The notes under the pieces are model-generated. The model did not search any database and was not told the DNA's origin. It saw only the letters and a program-made list of their open reading frames with translations. The translations under genes and the position numbers were made by a program. Positions 48,351 to 55,853 of a stretch of DNA of 64,000 nucleotides are shown one piece after another. The DNA is from an uncultured Hyphomicrobiales bacterium. GTDB lineage: Bacteria; Pseudomonadota; Alphaproteobacteria; Rhizobiales; Devosiaceae. The stretch covers positions 24,236-88,235 of the forward strand of contig CAIMLX010000254.1 of the NCBI GenBank assembly GCA_903842455.1, read 5' to 3'. The number at the start of each line of letters is the position of its first letter. Within the stretch, counting starts at the first letter, position 1.

Positions 48351-48782
48351 ATGATCAACCCCACCATCCTCGCCGTCCCCGTCTTCTCCCCGCTCTGCAA
48401 CCTCGCCTTCGCGCTGCGCCGTGCCGTCTTCATCGATGAGCAGCAGGTCGAAGACGAGGAGTTCGACGCCCACGATCTCACCGCCACCCACTTCGTCGCC
48501 ATCGTGGCGGGCGATGTGGTCGGCACGCTGCGGCTCATCGAAACGGCGGAGCACATCAAGATCGGCCGCGTCGCCGTAGCGAAGTCCGCCCGTGGCCTCG
48601 GCATCGGCCGACAGCTGATGCAGCATGCGATGGAGCACGCCCGGGCCACCGGCCACACCCGCTTTGCTCTCAACGCCCAGCACGACAAAGCGGGCTTCTA
48701 CCAAACCTTCGGATTCCACCCGGTCAGCGATCCCGCCGACGACGGCTCGGGCATCCTGCACGTGCAGATGCGGACATATTGA
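48351..48782 (+). CDS. GNAT-family N-acetyltransferase (ElaA-like)
   Basis: A 143-residue GNAT. The N-terminal FALRRAVFIDEQQVEDEEFDAHDLTATHFVA block and the acetyl-CoA loop ARGLGIGRQLMQHAMEHARATG are typical; the end has KAGFYQTFGFHPVSD. Family members acetylate small amines or peptides; the substrate is not predictable. It stands alone. Confidence 0.9.
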   Translation: MINPTILAVPVFSPLCNLAFALRRAVFIDEQQVEDEEFDAHDLTATHFVAIVAGDVVGTLRLIETAEHIKIGRVAVAKSARGLGIGRQLMQHAMEHARATGHTRFALNAQHDKAGFYQTFGFHPVSDPADDGSGILHVQMRTY

Positions 48783-49082
48783 ATTAACCTTGCATTCACC
48801 GGTTAACCCGGGTGCCGCTCGCCAAACCTGATTTCCGCGCTAGTGTCGGCGTCATCGGGGATTGGTCTGCGCGGCGAGGCGCGGTCTCCCCACCGACGCC
48901 TGGGAGGCGCAAAAGGCCGGACCTCGGATAACGGGGCCGGTCTTTTTTTGGCCGCGCGATTGCCGCAGCGGGAACGCTCGGCGTTCCGGCACGTTCTTCT
49001 GACATCGAGCCGTGCGACACCCCACAGCCAAGCGTTGTGCCGCACGGCCTTGTTCTGAAAACTAGAACGGAAGGACCATACT
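48783..49082. ncRNA. Candidate structured small RNA with terminator (unverified)
   Basis: This 300-base gap has no gene. Between about 48855 and 48950 lies a series of G+C-rich stems: GGGG...CCCC enclosing GCGCGGCGAGGCGC, then CGCCTGGGAGGCG, then AAGGCCGG...CCGGTCTT followed by seven T. The order of stems plus terminator resembles an independent small RNA or a 5' leader. The G-rich AGGCG/TGGGAGG loops recall alphaproteobacterial trans-acting sRNAs. It precedes the PRC-barrel gene by about 130 bases. No Rfam family can be assigned from sequence by eye. Confidence 0.4.
48913..48949 (+). terminator. Rho-independent terminator of the candidate small RNA
   Basis: AAGGCCGG pairs with CCGGTCTT (one G-U pair), with further partial pairing inside, and is followed by a run of T. 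It ends an upstream transcript in the GNAT/PRC gap. Confidence 0.6.
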
Positions 49083-50273
49083 ATGATCCGCACCCTGCTT
49101 GCCAGTACCGCAATCGTGACCCTGCTCACCGCCGGTGCCTTAGCCCAGGAGACCACCACCCCGGTCGATCCGAACGCGGCTCCCGCCACGGAAGCTCCGG
49201 CGACCGATGCGCCGATGGCACCCGCCGAAAGCGCGCCGATGGCGCCTGCCGACGACATGGCACCGGCCGATTCCACCATGACCGACACCACGGTCCAGGC
49301 CCCCACGTCCATCCTCGCCACGGGTTACACCGTGACCGACGTCGACAACCTCGCCACCGAGATCATCGGCCGCCAGGTCTACTCGTCGCAGTCCGATGAT
49401 GCCGAGCATATCGGTGACATCAACAACCTCGTCATCGGCGACAACGGCCAAGTGGCCGCAGTGGTCATCGGCGTCGGCGGCTTCCTCGGCATCGGCGAAA
49501 AGAACGTCGCCGTGAACTACTCCGAGCTGGAGTGGGTCGTGGCCGAGGACAACACCGAGCGCTATATCCTGCCCACCAGCAAGGAAGCCCTCGAGGCCGC
49601 TCCGGACTTCCGCGCCGAGGACCAGACCCGTCCGACCGACGCAAACATGGCTCCGGTCGATGGCACCATGGCCCCGGCTGATGGCACCATGGCCCCGGCT
49701 GATGGCACCATGGCCCCGGCTGACGGCACGATGGCCCCGGCCGACGGCACGATGGCCCCGGCTGACGGCACGATGGCCCCGGCCGACGACACGATGGCTC
49801 CGGCTGACGGCACGATGGCTCCGGCTGATGGTGCCATGGCCCCGGCCGACCCGAACGCCGCACCGGTTGCCAACAATGCGATGGCACCGGCCGACAACAA
49901 CGCCATGGCTCCGATGACCGGTCCGATCGATCGCACCGCGCTGACCGATGCGCCGCTGACGGCCGAAGAACTGATCGGCACCAACGCCTATGGTCCGGCC
50001 GATGAACACCTCGGCGCCATCGGTGACGTGATCCTCGGCGCCGACGCCAGCTCGGTCGAAGGCGTGATCATTAACTTCGGCGGCTTCCTCGGGATTGGCA
50101 CCAAGCCGGTCGCCGTGGCCATCGAGAACCTGCGCTACGCCACGGACGCGTCGGCGAACGAGTATCTGTTCGTGAACGTGACCCGTGAGCAGCTCGACCA
50201 GGCCCCGGCCTACGATGCGGCGACGTTCGACGCCGACCGCAACACGCAGTACCTGCGCACCAACGCGATGTAA
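49083..50273 (+). CDS. Exported PRC-barrel protein with ten MAPADGT heptapeptide repeats
   Basis: A 396-residue secreted protein. A Sec signal peptide spans residues 1-21 (LLASTAIVTLLTAGALA-QE). A Pro/Ala/Asp-rich stretch is followed by PRC-barrel domain 1 (about residues 85-160: IIGRQVYSSQSDDAEHIGDINNLVIGDNGQVAAVVIGVGGFLGIG), a tandem repeat linker, and PRC-barrel domain 2 (about residues 290-375). PRC-barrels bind RNA-processing or photosynthetic components, but periplasmic double-PRC proteins of Rhizobiales have no known function. The repeat linker could act as a flexible spacer. A good AACGGAAGGA Shine-Dalgarno precedes the ATG, and a terminator follows. Confidence 0.88.
   Translation: MIRTLLASTAIVTLLTAGALAQETTTPVDPNAAPATEAPATDAPMAPAESAPMAPADDMAPADSTMTDTTVQAPTSILATGYTVTDVDNLATEIIGRQVYSSQSDDAEHIGDINNLVIGDNGQVAAVVIGVGGFLGIGEKNVAVNYSELEWVVAEDNTERYILPTSKEALEAAPDFRAEDQTRPTDANMAPVDGTMAPADGTMAPADGTMAPADGTMAPADGTMAPADGTMAPADDTMAPADGTMAPADGAMAPADPNAAPVANNAMAPADNNAMAPMTGPIDRTALTDAPLTAEELIGTNAYGPADEHLGAIGDVILGADASSVEGVIINFGGFLGIGTKPVAVAIENLRYATDASANEYLFVNVTREQLDQAPAYDAATFDADRNTQYLRTNAM
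49647..49856 (+). repeat. Tandem repeat, ten 21-bp units encoding MAPADGT
   Basis: Ten in-frame 21-base units. Units 2-6 and 8 encode exactly MAPADGT; others vary at one or two positions (V in unit 1, D in unit 7, A in unit 9, PN in unit 10). Nucleotide wobble (GCT/GCC, GAT/GAC) shows some age. Such arrays change copy number by slippage, so length may vary between strains. Confidence 0.95.
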
Positions 50274-50294
50274 TCTGCATCGTCAGGTGAAACG

Positions 50295-50325
50295 AGAGGC
50301 CCGCTCCGGCGGGCCTCTTTTTTTG
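50295..50325 (+). terminator. Strong Rho-independent terminator after the PRC-barrel gene
   Basis: AGAGGCCCGC-TCCG-GCGGGCCTCT forms a perfect 10-bp stem, followed by seven or more T. Confidence 0.9.
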
Positions 50326-50328
50326 CGT

Positions 50329-50871
50329 TCAGGCCAGCCGCTCCGCCCATTTCGCCACATCGTCGCCGCTGCTCATGTCGGCCTGGAATATCCCGTCGAC
50401 CAGGAAGCTCGGCGACACGTGGATGCCGTTCTGCCGCGCATATTTCGCTTCCCAGCGCATGCCCTTGTCGAGTTCGACGTCGTCGAACGCCGCCATCAGC
50501 GTGAGCCCGGTATAGCCTTCGATCCGCCGGATCAGGTCGTTCGGCGTCGCATCGCGGTTCGGCCCCGTCGCATGCCGCTCGAACTCGAACTCCGGGATGC
50601 GCGCATAGATCGCCGCCATCACCGCCTTGGCCGCATCCTTGCCGCCCACCGCCGCCGCCGCGAGAATGGCGCGGATCAGCACGGGCGAAAACATGTGCCA
50701 GGGCTGCGAATGGAGCCGGATCGTCACCGTCACCTTATCCTCGCCCACTGCCGCGAGCAGCGCCTCGAGCTTGCCGAACGCCTTCCCCGAATAGGGACAA
50801 GTCGGCTCGAGAAACACCTCGAACTCCCGCGCCCCATGGCCCCACACCAGCACATCCCCACGATAAGCCAC
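50329..50871 (-). CDS. DsbA-like thioredoxin-fold protein
   Basis: A 180-residue thioredoxin-fold protein of the DsbA/HCCA type. It lacks a signal peptide and has only a single Cys in the active loop (EPTCPYSGKAF), so it is not a dithiol oxidase; single-Cys forms are usually glutathione- or substrate-binding. The C-terminus has GIHVSPSFLVDGIF, where the cis-Pro follows Ser. Start ATG 50871 is preceded by GAGGAGAG on the coding strand. The terminator at 50295-50325 lies just beyond its stop and may end both transcripts. Confidence 0.82.
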   Translation of the reverse strand: MAYRGDVLVWGHGAREFEVFLEPTCPYSGKAFGKLEALLAAVGEDKVTVTIRLHSQPWHMFSPVLIRAILAAAAVGGKDAAKAVMAAIYARIPEFEFERHATGPNRDATPNDLIRRIEGYTGLTLMAAFDDVELDKGMRWEAKYARQNGIHVSPSFLVDGIFQADMSSGDDVAKWAERLA

Positions 50872-50962
50872 GGCACTCTCCTCGGTTTTTCAGGTGCGCC
50901 AAGCTAGCGGTGTGGCGGGGGATGACCATGGGCCATTGGTTGAACGTGTGGAACATGAGCCC

Positions 50963-51103
50963 ACCCCTCATCCGGCTGCCGCCACCTTCTCCCACAAGGG
51001 GAGAAGGCGATGAACCCGAGCCGCCGCGTGCTGTGAGGGGAAATCGCCGAGTGTTCGCCTTCTCCCCTTGTGGGAGAAGGTGCCCGAAGGGCGGATGAGG
51101 GGT
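50963..51103. repeat. Long intergenic inverted repeat (about 48-bp arms)
   Basis: Left arm (50963-51010) and right arm (51055-51103) are near reverse complements: ACCCCTCATCCG...CTTCTCCCACAAGG... and ...CCTTGTGGGAGAAGG...CGGATGAGGGGT. Such Rhizobiales elements occur between genes and form very stable hairpins. It shares termini with the element at 19270-19489. No coding content. Confidence 0.75.
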
Positions 51104-51127
51104 CGTCTCAAGTCCTACCGAGGCCGG

Positions 51128-51358
51128 CTAAGCCAGAATATCGATCCCGGTCTTGCTCATCTCGCCGGCCCGCCGCACCACGGCGGCCAGCATCTCGAAC
51201 TGGCGCTGGGTCGCGAGCATGTCGACCATCTCCGTCGCCAGGTCCACCCCCTGCCCCTCCGGCGTTCCCGAGGCGGCACGCGTGATGTTGGTGGCGTTGC
51301 GCTCGAACCGGGCGGTCGCGGCATTCATGCCGGCAGCAGCAATCGACAGTGCGGACAC
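51128..51358 (-). CDS. Miniature flagellar rod-like protein (FlgB/FlgC terminal domains only)
   Basis: A 76-residue protein built from the N-terminal rod motif (SALSIAAAGMNAATARFERNATNITRAAS) joined directly to the C-terminal helix (VDLATEMVDMLATQRQFEMLAAVVRRAGEMSKTGIDILA) of FlgC-type proteins. The whole middle domain is missing. A plausible Shine-Dalgarno GAGGAGAG precedes the ATG. It lies apart from other rod genes, about 1.1 kb from fliJ/fliI. Families of short flagellar basal-body rod C-terminal-domain proteins exist in Rhizobiales; the role is unknown. Confidence 0.85.
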   Translation of the reverse strand: MSALSIAAAGMNAATARFERNATNITRAASGTPEGQGVDLATEMVDMLATQRQFEMLAAVVRRAGEMSKTGIDILA

Positions 51359-51371
51359 ATCACTCTCCTCA

Positions 51372-51399
51372 GCAGGGCGTCACCTGTGCCACGCCCTGC
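51372..51399. other. Perfect GC-rich hairpin upstream of the mini-rod gene
   Basis: GCAGGGCGT pairs with ACGCCCTGC across a ten-base loop. It overlaps the promoter region of the minus-strand mini-rod gene and could be a protein-binding dyad or leader stem. Confidence 0.45.
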
Positions 51400-51521
51400 G
51401 TTCCAGCCGGTAAACGACCCTGCGCAAACTTGATTAACTTCCCTTCAATCGCCCCCATCCACTTGCGTTGTGCAAGCGGTATGCGCTAGCCTACGGTCGG
51501 TCACCCACGAAAGGCGCCGCC

Positions 51522-51875
51522 ATGCCCCGCTTCCTCGCTGTCTACACCCTGCAGCCCGAAGACCTCGCGAGCTTCCGCGCGCTGCCGAAGTCCGAGCAGG
51601 ATCGCATCGACGCCGAAGGCATTGCGCTCTGGAAAGTGTGGGAGCAGCAGCATGCCGCCGGTTTCGCCGACCCCGGCGGCATGGTCGGCAAGACCCTGCG
51701 CGTTTCCCGCACCGGCACCGCCCCCGCCACCAACCCGATCTGTGGCTACGTGGTCGTCGAAGCCGAAACCATCGAAGCCGCGGCAAAAATCTTCGAAAAC
51801 CACCCCCATATCGGCCCCTTCCCCGGCGACGCCATCGACATCATGCCCTTCGTCACCGAACCGCCGGCGAGCTGA
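51522..51875 (+). CDS. YCII-related (dimeric alpha-beta barrel) protein
   Basis: A 117-residue protein of the YciI superfamily, seen from MPRFLAVYTLQPEDLASFRALPKSEQDRIDAEGIALWKVWEQQH and the later GYVVVEAETIEAAAKIFENHPHI element. Members are dimeric alpha-beta barrels of mostly unknown function. ATG 51522 matches the domain start; an upstream in-frame ATG at 51468 adds unrelated residues. Confidence 0.82.
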   Translation: MPRFLAVYTLQPEDLASFRALPKSEQDRIDAEGIALWKVWEQQHAAGFADPGGMVGKTLRVSRTGTAPATNPICGYVVVEAETIEAAAKIFENHPHIGPFPGDAIDIMPFVTEPPAS

Positions 51876-51885
51876 CCAGCATCGT

Positions 51886-52386
51886 CTATTCGAGTTGCCG
51901 CACGTTCAGCCACCCATGGGTGTTGGCAATCGCTGCGAGCACCGGCCATCCGCTCGCCGAAATCGACACCCAGCTTCGGTGTTTTCCAAGATGGCCGGGG
52001 GCCTCCTCGCCGATCTCCGCTGCTGCTCCGGGGGGCCAGAGTTCGTACTCTTCCCATATGCGCTCCACGAACAGGGTGAGGTAGTCGGCGCCCTCGAATG
52101 TCACCACCACCCGCAGATATCCCGTTGGGTCAGGAGTTGCGGTAACGGTTCCCTGCACGCGATCGACGACAAAGCCGATCACCACCCTCTGCTCCGTCAC
52201 ATGCTCGATGAGGCTGAGGGTAATCCGGCGCTGGCTGTCGTCGTCGAGCAACCAGTTCGGCCAGTTTCTGGCGTCGCTGGCCAGGTCATCGATCAGGAAA
52301 CCGGCCTGACGCCCGGACCCCGCGGCGTCCTTATCCCGGCCGGTGAGGCTGTTGAAGAACGATGGGGGTCGGGCGGGCGCTGTCAT
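51886..52386 (-). CDS. Hypothetical protein, 166 aa
   Basis: Not recognised. The predicted protein is soluble, with a disordered N-terminus (SFFNSLTGRDKDAAGSGRQ) and then ordered sequence rich in alternating hydrophobics (ITLSLIEHVTEQRVVIGFVVDR, YLRVVVTFEGADYLTLFVERIWEEY). Composition is protein-like, and competing frames on the other strand look worse, so I accept it with moderate confidence. It is convergent with the YCII-like gene, with 10 bases between them. Confidence 0.6.
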   Translation of the reverse strand: MTAPARPPSFFNSLTGRDKDAAGSGRQAGFLIDDLASDARNWPNWLLDDDSQRRITLSLIEHVTEQRVVIGFVVDRVQGTVTATPDPTGYLRVVVTFEGADYLTLFVERIWEEYELWPPGAAAEIGEEAPGHLGKHRSWVSISASGWPVLAAIANTHGWLNVRQLE

Positions 52387-52506
52387 CTAACCGGCTGGCG
52401 CGAAATACCCCGCCACAATAGCCACTGGGTCCATAACGCGGAACCCCGCCCCCAAAGCAAAAGGGCCCACGCCGCGGACCCCCTCCCTCATCCCGCGGCG
52501 AAGCCC

Positions 52507-52923
52507 TCACCGCCGCGTCATGTGCCTTAGTCGCGCGATCTCGTCGTAATCGGCCTGCTCGGATTTCGCCGCCGCCTCGGCTTCGCGGCCGTGCTCGCGC
52601 TGGTCGAGCAGTTCGACCTTCTTGAGATCCTCGACCGCTTCCGCCAGCGCATCCTGCGCCGTCTCGAGCGTGCCCTTCATGTCGCGGGCCGAGTTCAGCA
52701 GGTTGTCTCGCCGGGCGATGGCCGCCTTGGCGAAGGTCGAATACGCGAAATGCGCGATATCCGAGATACCTGTCTTCTGCTGTTCGATCTCGATCTGCTG
52801 GTCGAGCTCAGCCGCCATCCGCTCGAAGTCCGCGATCATCATTTCGATCTGCGTAACCGAGCGACGCTTCTCGTCGACCTGGAATTTCTTGAGCCGGATC
52901 AGGCTCTCGCTGCGCGACTTCAA
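52507..52923 (-). CDS. fliJ: Flagellar export chaperone FliJ
   Basis: A 138-residue coiled-coil protein. It opens MKSRSESLIRLKKFQVDEKRRSVTQIEMM and is almost wholly helical and charged, as FliJ. The start is TTG 52923, preceded by AAGGAG eight bases upstream; there is no suitable ATG nearby. It follows fliI with a 36-base gap, the usual fliI-fliJ order. Confidence 0.88.
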   Translation of the reverse strand: MKSRSESLIRLKKFQVDEKRRSVTQIEMMIADFERMAAELDQQIEIEQQKTGISDIAHFAYSTFAKAAIARRDNLLNSARDMKGTLETAQDALAEAVEDLKKVELLDQREHGREAEAAAKSEQADYDEIARLRHMTRR

Positions 52924-52959
52924 GACTTGTACTCCTTACACAACAAGTCACTCACACTC

Positions 52960-54282
52960 TCACGCGCCGGCCTTTTCAACGATCGCCTGCAGCATCACAT
53001 AGCCGTCGGCAATCGAGGTGCGTTCTTCCCGCTGCTGGCTCAGAAACGCCTCCAGCGCCGGGTTGATCGCAATGGCACGGTCGACGCCTGGATCCGATCC
53101 CTTCCGGTAAGCCCCCAGCCGGATCAGTTCCTCCATGTCGGCATATGTCGACATGAGTTCCCGCGCCTTCTGCAGGATGGGCCGGAAACTGACCGGCACA
53201 CATCCAGGCATCGTCCGCGAGATCGACCTCAGAACGTTCACTGCCGGGTAGCGACCCCGCTCGGCAATCGAACGCTCCATCACGATGTGTCCATCGATAA
53301 TCCCGCGAACGGCATCGGCGATGGGCTCATTGTGATCATCACCTTCCACCAAAACGGTAAACAGACCCGTAATGGAACCCGAGCCATGCAGCCCCGGCCC
53401 TGCCCTTTCCAGCAACCTCGGAAGTTCGGTGAAAACCGTCGGCGGATAGCCCTTGGCGGTCGGCGGCTCGCCGATGGCAAGGCCGATCTCGCGCTGCGCC
53501 ATGGCAAAGCGGGTCAGGCTGTCCATCATGCAGAGGACCTTCTTGCCCTGGTCGCGAAAGAACTCGCTCAGCGTCAGTGTCAGGTAGGCCGCCTGCCGCC
53601 GCATCAGCGCCGCCTCGTCCGAGGTGGCGACGATCACCACCGCCTGCTGCAGCCCGACTTCGCCCAGATACTCGGTGACGAACTCCTGCACCTCGCGGCC
53701 ACGCTCGCCGATCAGCCCGATCACCGCCACGTCGACCTGCGCGTTGCGCGCCAGCATGCTCATCAGCACCGACTTGCCGACGCCCGAGCCGGCAAAAATA
53801 CCCATGCGCTGGCCGTCGCACATGGTGGTGAAGGTGTTGAGCGTGCGCACCCCCATGTCGATGGGAGCGCCGACCCGCGTCCGCTCATGCGCCGGCAGCG
53901 GCGTCTGCTTCAGCGGATAAGCCGCCGGCCCGTTGAGGATCGGGCCCTTGCCGTCGATCGGCTTGCCCTCGGCATTCACCACCCGGCCGAGCCAGGCGTC
54001 CGACGGCTGCACCGCGCCGGCATTCGCCTTGAACACCGCCTTGCAGCCCAGCCGCACCCCGGTCAGGGCACCGAACGGCAGGCAGAGCGCATGCCCGTCG
54101 CGAAACCCGATGATCTCGGCGTTCAGCGTCTCGCCGACCGTCGTTTCGATCGCCACGCGTCCGCCGACGCGCAGTTCCCGCACCGGGCCGACCACTTCGA
54201 TCAGCAGCCCCTGCACCGTGCGGACGCGGCCGAAAACCTCGACTTCGTCTATCGCATCGATCATTGCCACGAGGGTCTGCAT
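52960..54282 (-). CDS. fliI: Flagellar protein export ATPase FliI
   Basis: A 440-residue ATPase related to the F1 beta subunit. Walker A GSGVGKS is at residues 165-171, Walker B is VLCMMDSL, and [15 protein letters not shown] and [15 protein letters not shown] blocks follow. It energises flagellar type III secretion with FliH and FliJ. The ATG at 54282 lies 37 bases downstream of a perfect CtrA box and divergent from ctrA. Secure. Confidence 0.97.
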   Translation of the reverse strand: MQTLVAMIDAIDEVEVFGRVRTVQGLLIEVVGPVRELRVGGRVAIETTVGETLNAEIIGFRDGHALCLPFGALTGVRLGCKAVFKANAGAVQPSDAWLGRVVNAEGKPIDGKGPILNGPAAYPLKQTPLPAHERTRVGAPIDMGVRTLNTFTTMCDGQRMGIFAGSGVGKSVLMSMLARNAQVDVAVIGLIGERGREVQEFVTEYLGEVGLQQAVVIVATSDEAALMRRQAAYLTLTLSEFFRDQGKKVLCMMDSLTRFAMAQREIGLAIGEPPTAKGYPPTVFTELPRLLERAGPGLHGSGSITGLFTVLVEGDDHNEPIADAVRGIIDGHIVMERSIAERGRYPAVNVLRSISRTMPGCVPVSFRPILQKARELMSTYADMEELIRLGAYRKGSDPGVDRAIAINPALEAFLSQQREERTSIADGYVMLQAIVEKAGA

Positions 54283-54318
54283 AGGGCTCCGGAAGCCTCG
54301 AATCGCTTGCTTTTCAGG

Positions 54319-54333
54319 TTAACTGACCGTTAA
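54319..54333. promoter_or_regulatory. CtrA box TTAA-N7-TTAA (perfect), upstream of fliI
   Basis: TTAA CTGACCG TTAA: exact match to the CtrA consensus. It lies 37-51 bases upstream of the fliI start codon. Confidence 0.75.
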
Positions 54334-54506
54334 GCATCGCGCACTAACCTTGGCTTGCGAGCAGGTTGTTTTCACCCTCCGGCCAACCCGCTTTTCCCCA
54401 CCTTGATCCCCAGCAAAATCCTTGAGTCGCCAGAGTCGATTGCAAGGGCTTCTTAACCTAAAAAATTAAGTCGGTGATCGACAAATTATCCTGCGTTTTC
54501 AACTAC

Positions 54507-54521
54507 TTAACTTATCGTTAG
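54507..54521. promoter_or_regulatory. CtrA-box-like TTAA-N7-TTAG upstream of ctrA
   Basis: One mismatch from consensus, about 155 bases before the ctrA start. Possible autoregulatory site. Confidence 0.5.
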
Positions 54522-54673
54522 CACTTAAACGTTTGCATCTTGCGGATCAGAATTAAACTTTGTTAACTAATTGCGGTTAGCTTTGAGTCATATCCAGTAG
54601 GGTTCGGTTAGGGCTCGGAGCGATCACCGCTTCGGCCGGTTCCAGCGAGGAACGGTTAAAAGGGATCGACGGC

Positions 54674-55384
54674 ATGCGTGTACTCTTGATCGAGGACGAC
54701 AGTGCAACGGCGCAGAGCATCGAATTGATGCTCAAGTCCGAAAGCTTCAACGTCTATACGACAGATCTTGGCGAAGAGGGCGTCGACCTCGGCAAACTCT
54801 ATGACTACGACATCATCCTTCTCGATTTGAACCTCCCCGACATGTCGGGCTACGAGGTCCTGCGCACCCTGCGCGTCGCGAAGGTGCAGACCCCCATCCT
54901 CATCCTGTCCGGCCTCGCCGGGATCGAGGACAAGGTGCGCGGTCTCGGCTTCGGCGCCGACGACTACATGACCAAGCCGTTCCACAAGGACGAGCTGGTC
55001 GCCCGCATCCACGCCATCGTGCGCCGGTCCAAGGGCCATGCGCAGTCGGTCATCAACACCGGCGACCTCAGCGTCAACCTCGACACCAAGACCGTCGAGG
55101 TCCAGTCGGCCCGCGTGCACCTCACGGGCAAGGAATACCAGATGCTGGAGCTGCTCTCGCTCCGCAAGGGGACGACGCTCACCAAGGAAATGTTCCTCAA
55201 CCACCTATACGGTGGCATGGACGAGCCCGAGCTCAAGATCATCGACGTGTTCATCTGCAAGCTCCGCAAGAAGCTTTCTGTGGCCACCGGTGGCAAGAAC
55301 TACATCGAAACCGTCTGGGGCCGCGGCTACGTGTTGCGCGAGCCCGACGAAGTCGAAGCCTTCGCCGAATCCAGCGTCGCCTGA
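54674..55384 (+). CDS. ctrA: Cell cycle response regulator CtrA
   Basis: A 236-residue OmpR-type response regulator. The receiver domain begins [20 protein letters not shown], with phosphoacceptor D51 ([12 protein letters not shown]) and the Lys of DDYMTKPF. The DNA-binding winged helix contains [60 protein letters not shown], diagnostic of CtrA. It is the master regulator of the alphaproteobacterial cell cycle, activated through ChpT, also encoded in this window. The 5' region carries CtrA and CcrM sites. Confidence 0.98.
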   Translation: MRVLLIEDDSATAQSIELMLKSESFNVYTTDLGEEGVDLGKLYDYDIILLDLNLPDMSGYEVLRTLRVAKVQTPILILSGLAGIEDKVRGLGFGADDYMTKPFHKDELVARIHAIVRRSKGHAQSVINTGDLSVNLDTKTVEVQSARVHLTGKEYQMLELLSLRKGTTLTKEMFLNHLYGGMDEPELKIIDVFICKLRKKLSVATGGKNYIETVWGRGYVLREPDEVEAFAESSVA

Positions 55385-55437
55385 CGTCGAAAGCCATCTG
55401 CCGAAACGCCCGATCCCTGGCGCTATCGGCATCAAAG

Positions 55438-55462
55438 ACCCGCGGTCCGCCGCGGGTTTTTC
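55438..55462. terminator. Rho-independent terminator after ctrA
   Basis: ACCCGCGG-TCCG-CCGCGGGT forms an 8-bp stem followed by five T. It also touches the stop codon of the convergent ParD-like gene. Confidence 0.8.
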
Positions 55463-55662
55463 TATTTGTGGTCCTTGCCGTTGATCCCGGCCACCTCGGC
55501 CTTCAGCATTTCCAGCGCCTCACTGTCTGCGCGGCGTTTGTCCCGCCGGATGAGGTCGCGAATGTACTCGCTCGCTGTCTCGTAGGTTCCGGCATCCCCG
55601 ACATGCGAGGCGACGAAGTCGCGTAGCGAAGCATCGATACTGAAGCGGATCGTTTTGGTCAT
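55462..55662 (-). CDS. ParD/CopG-family antitoxin-like protein, orphan
   Basis: A 66-residue ribbon-helix-helix protein: MTKTIRFSIDASLRDFVASHVGDAGTYETASEYIRDLIRRDKRR has the ParD antitoxin pattern (beta strand, then SEYIRDLIRRDKR), with the toxin-binding C-terminal helix after it. ParD normally precedes a parE toxin gene; here the next bases are the ctrA terminator and ctrA itself on the other strand. No toxin gene is present, so it is an orphan or a regulator. The start at 55662 fits the family; a longer in-frame extension upstream is not conserved. Confidence 0.8.
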   Translation of the reverse strand: MTKTIRFSIDASLRDFVASHVGDAGTYETASEYIRDLIRRDKRRADSEALEMLKAEVAGINGKDHK

Positions 55663-55853
55663 CAGTCGGCCCCAGACTGGATGGGGCAACCGTACAGCCA
55701 AACCACTGAACGCGAAAGCTCCCCCGCAGGGCACCAACTTTCCCCGCCCTCCCCCGCGGCGCGGAAAACCCTTCCGCGCGCAGGAGCTTCCTCCCGGCCC
55801 GAACCGTGTTACCAACACGGCCGCAGTGGGAAACAACACCAAGGGAGAACCAC

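Larger units (their letters stand above)
54283..54673. promoter_or_regulatory. fliI-ctrA divergent control region
   Basis: A strikingly A+T-rich 391-base gap. It carries a perfect CtrA box at 54319-54333, a one-mismatch box at 54507-54521, and three GAGTC CcrM methylation sites at 54424-54428, 54433-54437 and 54585-54589. This is the pattern expected of a ctrA promoter region with autoregulation and replication-coupled methylation, as in Caulobacter. No small gene is seen. Confidence 0.8.

Noticed and set aside
49647..49856. Short direct repeats as a CRISPR array
   Set aside because: Repeats are contiguous 21-bp coding units without spacers, inside a protein gene.
51377..51391. Sigma-54-like TGGCAC...GC upstream of the mini-rod gene (minus strand)
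   Set aside because: The GG and GC are 12 apart, but the -12 element is poor and the start would overlap the Shine-Dalgarno.
51622..52530. 302-aa plus-strand open frame overlapping YCII and hypothetical genes
   Set aside because: Read-through of a shadow frame; the first third is Arg/Ser/Pro-rich antiphase of the YCII gene.
54453..54469. TTAA-N9-TTAA as a CtrA box
   Set aside because: Spacing of nine bases departs from the N7 requirement.
55806..55853. Upstream ATG (55806) for the O-acetylhomoserine sulfhydrylase
   Set aside because: The added 16 residues are not conserved and the Shine-Dalgarno sits before 55854.
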